Assembly: GCF_040549045.1 (NCBI RefSeq)
Contig: NZ_JBEWTB010000002.1
Span: 4,824,501-4,888,500 of the forward strand
DNA length: 64,000 bases
Reading direction: 5' to 3'
Source: Endozoicomonas sp. NE40
GTDB taxonomy: Bacteria > Pseudomonadota > Gammaproteobacteria > Pseudomonadales > Endozoicomonadaceae
Part shown: in pieces, positions 50,109 to 59,289 of the stretch
Layout: each line of letters begins with the position of its first letter
Position numbering within the stretch: position 1 is the first letter of the stretch
Program-made: the position numbers and the translations under genes
The notes under the pieces: model-generated
Database searches by the model: none
What the model was told of the DNA's origin: nothing
What the model saw: the letters and a program-made list of their open reading frames with translations, nothing else

Positions 50109-50386
50109 TTGCGGCAGGGATAGAAAGTTCGGATATAGGGGTTGGGTAATGTTTTGGATCGGGAGAAACAGAACCCCAGCCAGTACATTCGATGGCTCAG
50201 ATGCCCGTCAGGGTGCCGATCCCGAAATCGCCGGTACAGCCGTATCGCCATAATGCCCAGCAAAATGCCAAACAACAGATGATCAAACCAGATACCCCAG
50301 ATCAGGCCGACGGCGACGGGGTAAACTTCGTCCAGTGACCAGAACAGGAACTGGATGGGGTCGTTGATGGTGCGGGGGATTTCCAT
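50105..50386 (-). CDS. traL: TraL conjugation protein
   Basis: This is a 93-residue inner-membrane protein of the TraL family. IPRTINDPIQFLFWSLDEVYPVAVGL and IWFDHLLFGILLGIMAIRLYRRF give two membrane segments, and the C-terminus is basic. I prefer ATG 50386 to the GTG at 50395. It is the first gene of the traL-E-K-B-V-A cluster, and its divergent neighbour is the antitoxin gene. Confidence 0.88.
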   Translation of the reverse strand: MEIPRTINDPIQFLFWSLDEVYPVAVGLIWGIWFDHLLFGILLGIMAIRLYRRFRDRHPDGHLSHRMYWLGFCFSRSKTLPNPYIRTFYPCRK

Positions 50387-50413
50387 GATTTCCACTTTTG
50401 TGAAGTTAATGTG

Positions 50414-50453
50414 TTTTCGAATATTTCGTTTATTGCTATTTCGTTTATTTCGA
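50414..50453. repeat. Iteron-like direct repeats between traL and antitoxin
   Basis: TATTTCGTTTATT occurs twice (50422-50434 and 50437-50449) with a 15-bp period. Related TTTCGA motifs lie at each edge (50415-50420 and 50448-50453). This is a plausible operator array for the antitoxin HTH, placed between its own gene and traL. Confidence 0.55.
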
Positions 50454-50504
50454 TTAAACTGTAGATAATGACAAACTCAGGAAGTACGCCATCAAGGACT
50501 ATCT

Positions 50505-50963
50505 ATGACTACCAAAGACAAACTGACCCTGCCTACGGCAGAAGAGATAGCTATTGCACAAGAGTGCAGTCGGGAGATTTCGGCCTACCTGGAAACAGGT
50601 ACCGAGTCACAACAAATTGCCATCAGCTCTAAGGATGGTGAAAAGCATGCTCTGTCGATTCCCACCAGAGCATTAAGCCTGCTGGTTGATATCCTGGCGC
50701 AGCTCGGACAGGGCAATGCTGTGAAAATCATTCCTATTCATGCTGAATTAACGACTCAGGAAGCGGCAGATATTCTTAATGTTTCCCGGCCTTACCTTGT
50801 CAGGATGCTTGATCAGGGGGAGATTCCACATCACAAAGTGGGTCGTCACCGCAGAGTGCGCTATCAGGATCTGATGGACTACAAAACAGCTGTTGATGCC
50901 AAAAGGCTATCGTCTCTGGATGAGCTTTCTGCCCTGTCCCAAATGCACGACCCGGAGTATTGA
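50505..50963 (+). CDS. Antitoxin-like HTH (excisionase-fold) protein
   Basis: This is a 152-residue protein. The C-terminal half is a MerR/excisionase-type DNA-binding domain (TTQEAADILNVSRPYLVRMLDQGEIPHHKVGRHRRVRYQDLMDY). The N-terminal half has a short beta/helix (EEIAIAQECSREISAYL and VKIIPIHAEL). Such proteins pair with PIN toxins as autoregulating antitoxins. The stop overlaps the PIN start (TGATG). Direct repeats upstream are likely operator sites. It is inserted between traN and traL, against the direction of the transfer operon. Confidence 0.85.
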   Translation: MTTKDKLTLPTAEEIAIAQECSREISAYLETGTESQQIAISSKDGEKHALSIPTRALSLLVDILAQLGQGNAVKIIPIHAELTTQEAADILNVSRPYLVRMLDQGEIPHHKVGRHRRVRYQDLMDYKTAVDAKRLSSLDELSALSQMHDPEY

Positions 50964-51535
50964 TGGCTTCCCAATTTACAGCGGTTTATGATGCCTGCGT
51001 CATTTATCCCTCAGTCTTACGAGATGTTTTGCTGCGACTGGCTTTGACGGATACATTCAGGGCTAAGTGGACCGACAGGATTCACGACGAGTGGACTCGC
51101 AACCTAAAGGCAAACCATCCGGACATTGATGAAAACTACCTTCGAAAAACAAGACAGTTGATGAATTCCCACGTCAGGGACGCTCTGGTCGAAGGTTATG
51201 ACTATTTGATTGATTCAATTGTTCTGCCTGATGAAAATGATCGTCATGTTGTGGCAGCTGCCATCGCCTCAAACGCTGATGTTATTGTCACTTATAACCT
51301 GAAGGACTTTCCCGATGAAGCTCTTGCGCCTTTCGAACTTCAGGCCATACATCCGGACAGCTTTATTCATGACTTGATCGATTTACATCCTGCAGAGGTG
51401 ATCGGGGTTATTCGAACTGCAAGAGATTCCCTAAAGAACCCTCCAATGACCGTGGACGAATACCTTGGCAGGCTCAGAAAACAGCGCTTACCGGAAACAG
51501 TAACCTGGCTTGAAACCATGAAGCTGGCTTTGTGA
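50963..51535 (+). CDS. PIN-domain toxin (ribonuclease)
   Basis: This 190-residue protein has the PIN fold: VYDACVIYPSVLRDVLLRLAL at the N-terminus (first acidic residue), IHDEWTRNL, DENDRHVVAAAIASNADVIVTYNLKDFP (the remaining acidic pocket), and then a helical C-terminus. Proteins of this type cleave RNA and are held inactive by the upstream antitoxin. Start 50963 (TGATG overlap). It ends six bases before the convergent traN stop. Its role may be to stabilise the element. Confidence 0.88.
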   Translation: MASQFTAVYDACVIYPSVLRDVLLRLALTDTFRAKWTDRIHDEWTRNLKANHPDIDENYLRKTRQLMNSHVRDALVEGYDYLIDSIVLPDENDRHVVAAAIASNADVIVTYNLKDFPDEALAPFELQAIHPDSFIHDLIDLHPAEVIGVIRTARDSLKNPPMTVDEYLGRLRKQRLPETVTWLETMKLAL

Positions 51536-51541
51536 TCGTTT

Positions 51542-54376
51542 TTACTGACGGTTCTTAGACTTTCGCAGGTTATCCGTTTTCATTTGTTGGTAATGGTTTA
51601 CGTCTTGAGTCGTTAGCCCCTGGTAACGGGAATTCAACCGCTTCCGGCTATCTTCCCGCTGATCGTCAAAATCCAGCCTGGAACCTTTGCCTGTGAGCTT
51701 TTCAAGATTGAGCTGCTTCAGTGTATCGGCATTCAATTCCGGCAACTTGTTTTGCAGTTTCAGCAGTGCCAACCATTCGCTCAGGTCTATTCGGTTCCAG
51801 TCTACCGTTTGTAAGATTTCGGGAGTGATACCTGAACAGTCTGGATGTTTGGCTGAACCCCAGCCCATGTCCAACTGCTGCCGAATCTGCACTTGCAGGA
51901 TACGGGACAGAGGCGAGTTGAAGCAGCAGTAGCTGTTAAATTCCAGACTGGTTATTCCCAATAACTCGGACTCTCGATAACTGCCGATTTTGTGGCAGGT
52001 TTTCATCTCTCGTTTGGCCGCCAGTTCAAACTCGTCATCTTCACACTGGTAAGCGATCTGTACGATCAGTTTGGTCATAACATAGGCGGTATAGAGCATG
52101 GTGACGGCACTGATGGCCGAAGTGATGGCCGGATTCATCATCAGCGTTTGTTGACTCAGCTGCCCACCCTGTGAAGCCAGATTATCGCCTACAGTTCGGA
52201 ACAATAGATTGGTGGCATCTTCTCCTAGCACTTTCTGGACGACTTCGGCCATCATTCGCATGAGCTGTTGTTGCATATTACCGAGAACACTCTTTTGCGC
52301 TTCCTGTGACAGCTCTCCGGCAATGGGTTGAGCTGTCGCAGCCTGGGTGTGGACTTCAGCGGGTGTTGGCCAGAGCTTTTCGGTGAGTTTATCCCAGCTA
52401 TTCTCCATATAAGAAGCCACATCTGACCAGAGATTTTTTGCAGGTTGAGTGAGCTTATTAATACCCTGCATCAACGGCTCTCGCAATTTCTGGTAGCCTC
52501 CGGTCAGGAGGTTGGGATAATGACCTTGCAGGTGGATCGCTGACTTGTCGAACAGATAGCCCATCAACAGCAGGTTCAGGTAGCTGCCAAAATTGACGTT
52601 GGTGGGGAGGTTGCAGCAGTCCACCATATTGAAAATACCTTTTTTGCAGGTGCAGGCTTTACCGCTGAATATCTGACAACCACCACCATAAGGGTCACAC
52701 TCCATATCGTGCGCCATATGTTTTGCGGCGTGGAGACCACTTACCGCACTGGCAAAGTCCGTATTATCAGCATCGGTAATATCTGCCTGACACTCTCCTA
52801 ACATGCACTTCATAGGTTGGCCTTCGCAGTGAATGCTCTCTTCGATGCCGATGCGATTCAGTGAACCTGTGTAGCCGCAGTCGTAGCGGTCTTCTGAGGT
52901 GTAGCAGACTCCACCTTCTTTTGATGGAGAGTCTCCCAGACACCGGCTGCCGAGAAATTCACAGTCAGGATTATTGGCAAACTGGGAACAGCCATCGGGA
53001 GGTTGTTGTATGGCGGCGGTCTTGTAATAAAAACAATCAGCCTCTGCTCTTGCTGTTTTGCAGTCGGAGGGCAGTTGTCGTGACAAGGTAGGACGTAACG
53101 CTATCACTTTGCCATGAAGAGAGTGTTCTGCCTCTGTCATCCGTTCAAGGCAGTGGAACTGAAGGTTACATAATCCATCCTGTTGCCACTGTTTCATGGC
53201 TTGCAGCTGTTCAAGTTGGGAAACAGGTGTCCAGCGGTCTTCATCCACCAGTTTGTCCATATCAAAATACAGCTTTAGCAGAGCGTAACCTTCGCCCATA
53301 TCTCCTACAGATGTTCGTATTTTGACCGCCAGTTGATGATCCAGGCTTTTTAAAACAGCTCTGTCCAGTGTAACGGGGCTATTCAGATAAAAATTCTCGT
53401 CCAGTTCACAACCTCCGCCGCTCTCTGGTGGAAAGTCGCCATTGCTCTGCCATACCTTCTGATTGTTAATCCATATTTGCATCCGGTCATCCCAGCGGGC
53501 TTCCTGAATGACGGCACGGGTAAGGGCTTCCGGTTTTTGCAAAGTGACAGTGAAGGTTTCCTCTTTGATACAGCAGCCGCAGCGGTAGTAGTTATCTGCG
53601 CCCCGATTTTTGCCCAATCGAATCTGAATGCAGCCTTCATATGCAGAACTACTTTCACAGCTGTTCATACCCGATAAACCTGAACCGGAGACATATTCAA
53701 GGAATGGGCTGATTCGGATTTTACGGCTAAGCGTTACGCTGTCGTCTGTGACCAATGCCCGGGTGCACTCCCTGATATCGGGGCTGTGTACCTGTCGATC
53801 CTGTTTCAGTACCAACGTTTTCTGATAGTCGCAGCCTTTGAAGTGCTGGCGCAGCTGGGCAATGGTGGCGCTCATCTCTGCATTGGAGTCGTAAACCGGA
53901 TTGCCCTGAGCATCGGTAGGCCAGTGCTTTTGTTTTGACCATGTATTGGGGTGTTGCAGGACATTCACACTCAGCTCCATAGCTCCCAGAACTCGGTGTT
54001 CATTGGCATCGGGATAGTAGCGGTTGGGTGATTGGTTCAACAGGCGCCAGGCTTCGCCTTCCGGTGACTGCTCGGTTTCCAACTGGGTTGCCCGGTGTTC
54101 ACCAAAGGTTTGTAAGCCATCAAAGTCTTCACTGTGATAAAAGCGTTCCAGCTGTTGTCGGTGTTGGTGGTCTTGAGATTTTTCCATGATGAGCGTGGGG
54201 GCAGAACCAATAACCGACTCCGGATTACGGGTAATGGCTTCGGTCTTATGACTGATGTCGTTGAGCCACTGGGAGCGGGTGTGTTGCTCAAAGGTTTTGG
54301 CAGCTTCTTCTGCAAAGGCAGTGGTTATGCAAAAGAGAAGAAGGCAATACACTTTGTTGGGCCGACAATACTTCAC
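51542..54376 (-). CDS. traN: TraN mating-pair stabilisation protein
   Basis: This is a 944-residue Cys-rich outer-membrane protein. The GTG start at 54376 overlaps the preceding stop (GTGA), and a signal peptide follows (VYCLLLFCITTAFAEE). Dense cysteines in the middle (YYRCGCCIKEETF, CKTARAEADCFYYKTAA, GSRCLGDSPSKEGGVCYTSEDRYDCGYTG, CQIFSGKACTCKKGIFNMVDCC) match TraN. The C-terminal half has a membrane-like segment (ITSAISAVTMLYTAYVMTKLIVQIAYQC). TraN recognises receptors on the recipient. It is longer than F TraN (602 residues), near SXT length. Confidence 0.9.
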   Translation of the reverse strand: MKYCRPNKVYCLLLFCITTAFAEEAAKTFEQHTRSQWLNDISHKTEAITRNPESVIGSAPTLIMEKSQDHQHRQQLERFYHSEDFDGLQTFGEHRATQLETEQSPEGEAWRLLNQSPNRYYPDANEHRVLGAMELSVNVLQHPNTWSKQKHWPTDAQGNPVYDSNAEMSATIAQLRQHFKGCDYQKTLVLKQDRQVHSPDIRECTRALVTDDSVTLSRKIRISPFLEYVSGSGLSGMNSCESSSAYEGCIQIRLGKNRGADNYYRCGCCIKEETFTVTLQKPEALTRAVIQEARWDDRMQIWINNQKVWQSNGDFPPESGGGCELDENFYLNSPVTLDRAVLKSLDHQLAVKIRTSVGDMGEGYALLKLYFDMDKLVDEDRWTPVSQLEQLQAMKQWQQDGLCNLQFHCLERMTEAEHSLHGKVIALRPTLSRQLPSDCKTARAEADCFYYKTAAIQQPPDGCSQFANNPDCEFLGSRCLGDSPSKEGGVCYTSEDRYDCGYTGSLNRIGIEESIHCEGQPMKCMLGECQADITDADNTDFASAVSGLHAAKHMAHDMECDPYGGGCQIFSGKACTCKKGIFNMVDCCNLPTNVNFGSYLNLLLMGYLFDKSAIHLQGHYPNLLTGGYQKLREPLMQGINKLTQPAKNLWSDVASYMENSWDKLTEKLWPTPAEVHTQAATAQPIAGELSQEAQKSVLGNMQQQLMRMMAEVVQKVLGEDATNLLFRTVGDNLASQGGQLSQQTLMMNPAITSAISAVTMLYTAYVMTKLIVQIAYQCEDDEFELAAKREMKTCHKIGSYRESELLGITSLEFNSYCCFNSPLSRILQVQIRQQLDMGWGSAKHPDCSGITPEILQTVDWNRIDLSEWLALLKLQNKLPELNADTLKQLNLEKLTGKGSRLDFDDQREDSRKRLNSRYQGLTTQDVNHYQQMKTDNLRKSKNRQ

Positions 54377-56349
54377 TGGCTCACTGCCGTCTGACAACAG
54401 TCCCGGTACTGCCAGAGCAGATACATGGCGTCGTCTTTACCCAATGGGTGCCGGTGCATTCCCCATGTTACTGCAGAGGCACCGATCCAGTGAGCCTGCT
54501 GTTTTTCAGGCTCTGGCCAGAACATGCTCATCTTGTATTGGCTTTTGGGTAGCCAGGGTGTAATACGACTGTGGCACTGTGCATCCTCGCCTACGGTTTT
54601 TCGGGCAAGGCCGATGCGATGAATCTTGGCTAATGCTCTTGTTGCCAGCAGGCTGGTGTTATCAGCAAAGTGTCCGTAGGTGCTGGTAAAGCCAGACAGT
54701 GGATACAGGTTTCCCCAACTACCAGCGCACCAGTGCAGGCTGTCCATTGGCTGTGAGTTCAAAGCCGATAAGCCGTCCGCAGTACAGGCATTTAAGGCTG
54801 AGGGGTTGGCATAAGCGGCAAGGTCTGGTGAAAGCAGAGCCGCTAACTCTGGATGATTCCATGAGGGATCAACTTCCGACAGATTCATCAGATCAAAATC
54901 CACCAGATCGCTGTTGCAACCACCGATACCTGTGTACATATTCAGCATCTCAATCAATGGCAAGCTGTAAACATGGGCGTGCATATAGGTCAGCCCTTTG
55001 GGGATATTGGCAGAGCCTAATGTTCCCCAACGACGCTGGTCAGCAATAGGCAATTTGTGACCGCCAAGCGCCATTAAACAGCCCGGACCACGAGTGAGTT
55101 CTATCAATCGTTGTGGTCGCCAGAATCCTGTAGTGACTCCGGGATGAAATATGCCTGCACTGTCTTCGCACAGACACAGTCCTGTGCTGGTTTTGGCTCT
55201 GTGATTTGGTTCCTTGCCGGAACCCAGCTTTGCCAGCCCGATACGGATGGGAAACAACTCTTTCCAGGGGACAGAGGTAATTAGCTTTTCAGAAAGAATC
55301 GGTACGTTCTGGCACAGGGCTTTTGAGGGATTGTCTGTGGTTTCAACGGCATAGGCTGGTTGTGTTGTTTTGGAAATCAAAGCTCTTGCCCATGACATCA
55401 CTTCAATGGCTGAAAACTGTGATACTTCTGCTGTCGTCACTCGCCAGTGATTCTGGCTTTCCGGTGTCATTAATGCGGGTAAGGCTGTCAGTTGAAAGCG
55501 ATGAACCAGCTCTGGGGGCATGATATAAATTGGATGTTCTTGCCAGATAGACGGCAGTGTTTGAAATTTTTGCAACGAGCCATTTGAAACCAGCACCAAA
55601 GCGTCAGGATGTTGCTGTAACCACGGAATCACAGCTTTTTGTTGCTGACGATCATTGATATCAAGCGCAATTATTGGTGTTTGCCAGTGACTGGAAAGTT
55701 TCAGGACTTTGCTGGATGCTTGCTGGCTGGTTGGCAGCTTTGCTCCGAAAGAAAAGTTTCTGCTCTGTAACCGCCCGTGTACTTTTGCCTGTACAGCCTG
55801 CCAGTCCTGTTGTTTTATGAGTTTGAGCAACACTTCCAGCAAATCGGGTTCGCTAACGGGGTAGGCCGAACCTCTCAGACCCAGATCACCCCGGACACCA
55901 ATTTGAAACTGCCTTAACAACCACTCGCAGGAGGTAACGCCCGCAACTTTCAGCAACGGCTTGCCGCCCTCAGATAAAAGCAGTGTGGGAACCTGAGTTA
56001 TACCTGCGGCACTAAAAGCAACCGGATCAATCTGAATCCCATGATTCGTGCCGGATTGCTCCAGAATAGTCTGCCAGTATCGTACGGTTCGGTTCAGAGG
56101 TTTATCGCCCGGTAACAGCCCTCTGGCAATGATGGAAATCGACCTGTCTTCCGGCAGAGTTCTGAGAATATCAGTTATAGTCGTTTGTCCAAGGCTCTCG
56201 GATATAAACAGCTGAACTGTTATTGCTGGCTGTTGTCCCCATGATACCCGTGGTATCCAAAGGCATAGAACCAAACAAGACAAAGTCAGAGTGTTCCTGC
56301 GGTTTTGTGCAGCTTTCGGTTTGTACATGGCTGTGTGGTGTTGATACAT
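54373..56349 (-). CDS. traU: TrbC-TraW-TraU fusion protein
   Basis: A continuous frame of about 658 residues from ATG 56349, with a signal peptide (LTLSCLVLCLWIPRVSWG). Residues 40-160 resemble TrbC (thioredoxin-like: AITVQLFISESLGQTTI, LLPGD, then PTLLLSEGGK). About 165-330 starts with DLGLRGSAYPVSEPDLLEVLLKL, the TraW N-terminal signature, and continues with a second domain of that kind. From about 340 the TraU family begins: CQNVPILSEKLITSVPWKELFPIRIG, CLCEDSAGIFHPGVTTGFWRP, GCNSDLVDFDLMNLSEVDPSWNHPE, then WCAGSWGNLYPLSG. In F, TraW, TraU and TrbC are separate. The start is uncertain (56349 or 56328). TraN follows with a 4-base overlap. Confidence 0.8.
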   Translation of the reverse strand: MYQHHTAMYKPKAAQNRRNTLTLSCLVLCLWIPRVSWGQQPAITVQLFISESLGQTTITDILRTLPEDRSISIIARGLLPGDKPLNRTVRYWQTILEQSGTNHGIQIDPVAFSAAGITQVPTLLLSEGGKPLLKVAGVTSCEWLLRQFQIGVRGDLGLRGSAYPVSEPDLLEVLLKLIKQQDWQAVQAKVHGRLQSRNFSFGAKLPTSQQASSKVLKLSSHWQTPIIALDINDRQQQKAVIPWLQQHPDALVLVSNGSLQKFQTLPSIWQEHPIYIMPPELVHRFQLTALPALMTPESQNHWRVTTAEVSQFSAIEVMSWARALISKTTQPAYAVETTDNPSKALCQNVPILSEKLITSVPWKELFPIRIGLAKLGSGKEPNHRAKTSTGLCLCEDSAGIFHPGVTTGFWRPQRLIELTRGPGCLMALGGHKLPIADQRRWGTLGSANIPKGLTYMHAHVYSLPLIEMLNMYTGIGGCNSDLVDFDLMNLSEVDPSWNHPELAALLSPDLAAYANPSALNACTADGLSALNSQPMDSLHWCAGSWGNLYPLSGFTSTYGHFADNTSLLATRALAKIHRIGLARKTVGEDAQCHSRITPWLPKSQYKMSMFWPEPEKQQAHWIGASAVTWGMHRHPLGKDDAMYLLWQYRDCCQTAVSQ

Positions 56350-56388
56350 TGAGAGGAAAGACAGGCTTCCATCAGCCGGAGGTAGGCA

Positions 56389-56793
56389 ATGATACCGGTC
56401 AAGAGAATTAACCATGTGGGCATTCGTGTAAGTGACCTGCAGACGACCAGGGATTTTTATGAACAGCTCGGTTTTCGGTTTCTGGCAGGCCCTGTGGGAC
56501 CAGAGCCGGTTGCCGTTATGGAGCATCCCTGCGGCGTCAATCTTAACTTTATCCTGAACGCAACAGTTCAGCCGGGAGAGAATATCCTGATGGATGTTGA
56601 CCAGAAGCATCTGGGCTATACCCATATGGCGCTTGAAGTGGAGGACATCAACGAGGTTCAGGAGCAGTTGCAGGGGCTTGGTATTGCCATCACAGAAGGT
56701 CCTATTACTACAGACAATGGTGCTCTATTGCTGTTTATACGTGATCCTGATCGCAATGTGATTGAGTTTCATCAGCCCGGAGATAAACTTTAA
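56389..56793 (+). CDS. VOC-fold (glyoxalase/extradiol-type) protein
   Basis: This 134-residue single VOC domain has the paired beta-alpha-beta3 motif: INHVGIRVSDLQTTRDFYEQLGF, and HMALEVEDINEVQEQLQGLG then LLFIRDPDRNVIEFHQPG. His9 and Glu (metal-site positions) are present. GGAGG six bases before ATG 56389 sets the start. It is read rightward inside the leftward transfer operon, between traC and the traU fusion; its end overlaps the traC end by 4 bases. It is probably cargo (detoxification or antibiotic modification); substrate unknown. Confidence 0.85.
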   Translation: MIPVKRINHVGIRVSDLQTTRDFYEQLGFRFLAGPVGPEPVAVMEHPCGVNLNFILNATVQPGENILMDVDQKHLGYTHMALEVEDINEVQEQLQGLGIAITEGPITTDNGALLLFIRDPDRNVIEFHQPGDKL

Positions 56794-59210
56794 GACAGTG
56801 TATTCCTGTCTCTTAAAACCTGAACAATGGCATCACTTAAAGCCAAGCCCTGATCACGATAAGCTCTGATAGCCCCTTCATCTTCCGGATGACTGGAGTA
56901 GAGCAGTTTTTTAAAGGGATTCAGAATTAACCGACCAATACCGGAGCCCTGTTCTGTCAATACCAGAGCTTCGGAGTATTTACCTTCCACAGTATGAACG
57001 GTTTTCAGCAGCTTGTAGCCTTCGGGTGATAAGGGCAGGCGTTGCTGTTTTTCTAACTCGTTGATGGTAGCCAGCTGTTGTTTCAGCAGAAACTGGGTGG
57101 CGCTATTGTCCAGTGCGGCTCTGCCTGCGGCGGTTTCGTAAAAGTCTTCGATGCGCTGGGCAGCCATGAGATTAGCACCGTTAAAGCGACGAAAACGACG
57201 GAAGCCGTGTTCGATAAACAGGGCAGCTCCTTGAGTATCCCGCATCAGGTTCCAGGCTTCATCAATAACAACCAGTTTTCTTCGGTTCACATCGCCAAAA
57301 TACATGATCTGCTGGATCAGGTAGATCAGCTCCAGAATCACCACCCGTTGAAGATGCTTGCGGTTATCGAGGTGGCGCAGCTCCAGTACGGTAAACGACT
57401 GGTTAATATCCAGTGTATTGTCACCACAGAAAAAACGACCGTATTCTCCTTTTGATGTGAATGCACTGAGCTGTAAGGCCAGATCGGTCATACGCTCGTC
57501 CGTATGATGTTTTAACCGCTCCTGCAATAGATCAATACTGCTTCCCGTACCCTCATGCTCCCATAACTCACGAATCTGCTCCCTCAGTCCTGCTTCCTGG
57601 TAAGGTGTCAACGGTTCTCTGGGCGATACCATGGCGATGATTAACGCCAGCAGAATATCCCCTTCCTCTTCGTAATCATGCACCAGGGCAAAAGGGTTCA
57701 TGCCGATATTACTGCCCTGATCAAAATCGAGAAACAGGCCATCAAAATGATGGCAGAGCTTTTTATAACCTTCGCCAATATCCAGCGCCCAGCACTGCCC
57801 ACCACGGATCAGGATATTGCTGATCATTTCGTTCACCAGCACTGTTTTACCGGCTCCGGAAGTAGCGGCGATAATAGCGTTGTAGTTGCTGTTGGACTCA
57901 AACAGTGACAGGTTCATTAGCTGCCCCCGTCGTGAAACAAGATTTAGCAACGCTTCCTGATGCCCCGGCCAGTCATCAAACAGGGGCAGGAGTGGAACGG
58001 CATGACGGGTCGCCAGAGTCTTCTCATGCATGGCAATGGTTTGGGTAGCCTTCTGGGCGTTGCCGGGCAGTGTGTTGAGAAACATAGGTAACATAAAATA
58101 GACGTCTTCGTAGAGCATAAATCCCAGTTCACGGTAATAGCTGCTGGCATTGGACGACAGGCGATTGGCTTCTTTCTCAGAGTCGCAATACAGAACCAAG
58201 GCAAAGGTCAGCATTAACGGCGCATCCCCTTGGTTCAGTGCCTCAAACAGCACGTCAAAATCTTTCTTGCGTTCCGTCAGTCGGGGTTCAAAGCGGGTAA
58301 TAGGGCTAGACGATTGCTGAATAGCGATTCTCTGTCGGTTACCGAGGGAAGACTGCAACTGTCTTATGGGAGGAAAGTGAAGCAGCACATGAATATGGGC
58401 ATAGCACTTGATGCCCCTATGCCCATTCTGGCTGTCACCCAGATAGTTAAAAGCATGACCAAGCTGTGCGTAGGCGGGGAGCTTTTTGGCCACGAGAACT
58501 TTCACGGCACGGGACTTACTGCCTGAACCAAGGCTCAGATGAACAGGGGATACTAATAGTGCAGTGTCCGGATCAAACACCTGTTGGTTTAAAGGTTTTT
58601 CGGCATCAACTCTGGCTCCATCCAGAGCCCAACTCCCCTGTTCAGGATGGTTAACCAGAATCATATTCAGGCGCAACCAGTCGTGCTGGCTCATGGGCGA
58701 GGACAGCAACCCTGCGGTTTCAATGCCACCCTCAAAAGACGATTTGAGGCGTTTAACCTGTAGCACCTCATCATCACCGGGTGTACGCTCCTTGACGGGT
58801 ACTTTGATGGTGAACCATAAAATACCATGCCTGAGCATCTGTTCATTGGTCACAGGTTGATGAATGCCTGATTGCAGCTGTTCAATATTCTGCTTCAACA
58901 TGGCTTTGAAGCGTGGGTCAGCACGGTCTTTGGAGAGCATCAACTGACGAATAGTCTGCATCAGGTCAGGGCTTGAAATCAGTCCACACTGCAACAGCGT
59001 GTTTCCCGGCCAGTCCTGATTCAATAAGCCATTGAGCCGGTCATCAAGCCCGGAATCCAGTCCGCTGAGTGGCATGCAGAGAAAGCCGAAAAACAGGTGT
59101 TTGTCGTCGCATAAAAAGAGTTTGCCTTCAGGGTCATAAGCCCGGGTAGTAAGAAGCGCGTCGGTAAATTCAGGTTCTATTGGCACAGTCGTATTTGAAT
59201 TGGCGAACAT
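56790..59210 (-). CDS. traC: TraC (VirB4-type) conjugation ATPase
   Basis: This is an 806-residue ATPase. N-terminal TraC domain: EPEFTDALLTTRAYDPEGKLFL. The ATPase core has Walker A ATSGAGKTVLVN, Walker B KLVVIDEAWNLM, GFRRFRRFNGANLMAAQRIEDFY, and a standard C-terminal end. TraC drives pilus assembly in F-type systems. Start 59210 has a GGGAAAT-type site. It is complete and of usual size. Confidence 0.93.
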   Translation of the reverse strand: MFANSNTTVPIEPEFTDALLTTRAYDPEGKLFLCDDKHLFFGFLCMPLSGLDSGLDDRLNGLLNQDWPGNTLLQCGLISSPDLMQTIRQLMLSKDRADPRFKAMLKQNIEQLQSGIHQPVTNEQMLRHGILWFTIKVPVKERTPGDDEVLQVKRLKSSFEGGIETAGLLSSPMSQHDWLRLNMILVNHPEQGSWALDGARVDAEKPLNQQVFDPDTALLVSPVHLSLGSGSKSRAVKVLVAKKLPAYAQLGHAFNYLGDSQNGHRGIKCYAHIHVLLHFPPIRQLQSSLGNRQRIAIQQSSSPITRFEPRLTERKKDFDVLFEALNQGDAPLMLTFALVLYCDSEKEANRLSSNASSYYRELGFMLYEDVYFMLPMFLNTLPGNAQKATQTIAMHEKTLATRHAVPLLPLFDDWPGHQEALLNLVSRRGQLMNLSLFESNSNYNAIIAATSGAGKTVLVNEMISNILIRGGQCWALDIGEGYKKLCHHFDGLFLDFDQGSNIGMNPFALVHDYEEEGDILLALIIAMVSPREPLTPYQEAGLREQIRELWEHEGTGSSIDLLQERLKHHTDERMTDLALQLSAFTSKGEYGRFFCGDNTLDINQSFTVLELRHLDNRKHLQRVVILELIYLIQQIMYFGDVNRRKLVVIDEAWNLMRDTQGAALFIEHGFRRFRRFNGANLMAAQRIEDFYETAAGRAALDNSATQFLLKQQLATINELEKQQRLPLSPEGYKLLKTVHTVEGKYSEALVLTEQGSGIGRLILNPFKKLLYSSHPEDEGAIRAYRDQGLALSDAIVQVLRDRNTLS

Positions 59211-59289
59211 TCGGCATTTCCCGGCTAATTTGGACTATGTTGATTGACGGATGTAAATACTCAGTAGGAAGCTACTGGGAGGTAAAACG

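Noticed and set aside
55163..55182. LexA-like box inside the traU fusion gene
   Set aside because: The dyad CTGT-N6-ACAG has the wrong spacing and lies within a coding region.
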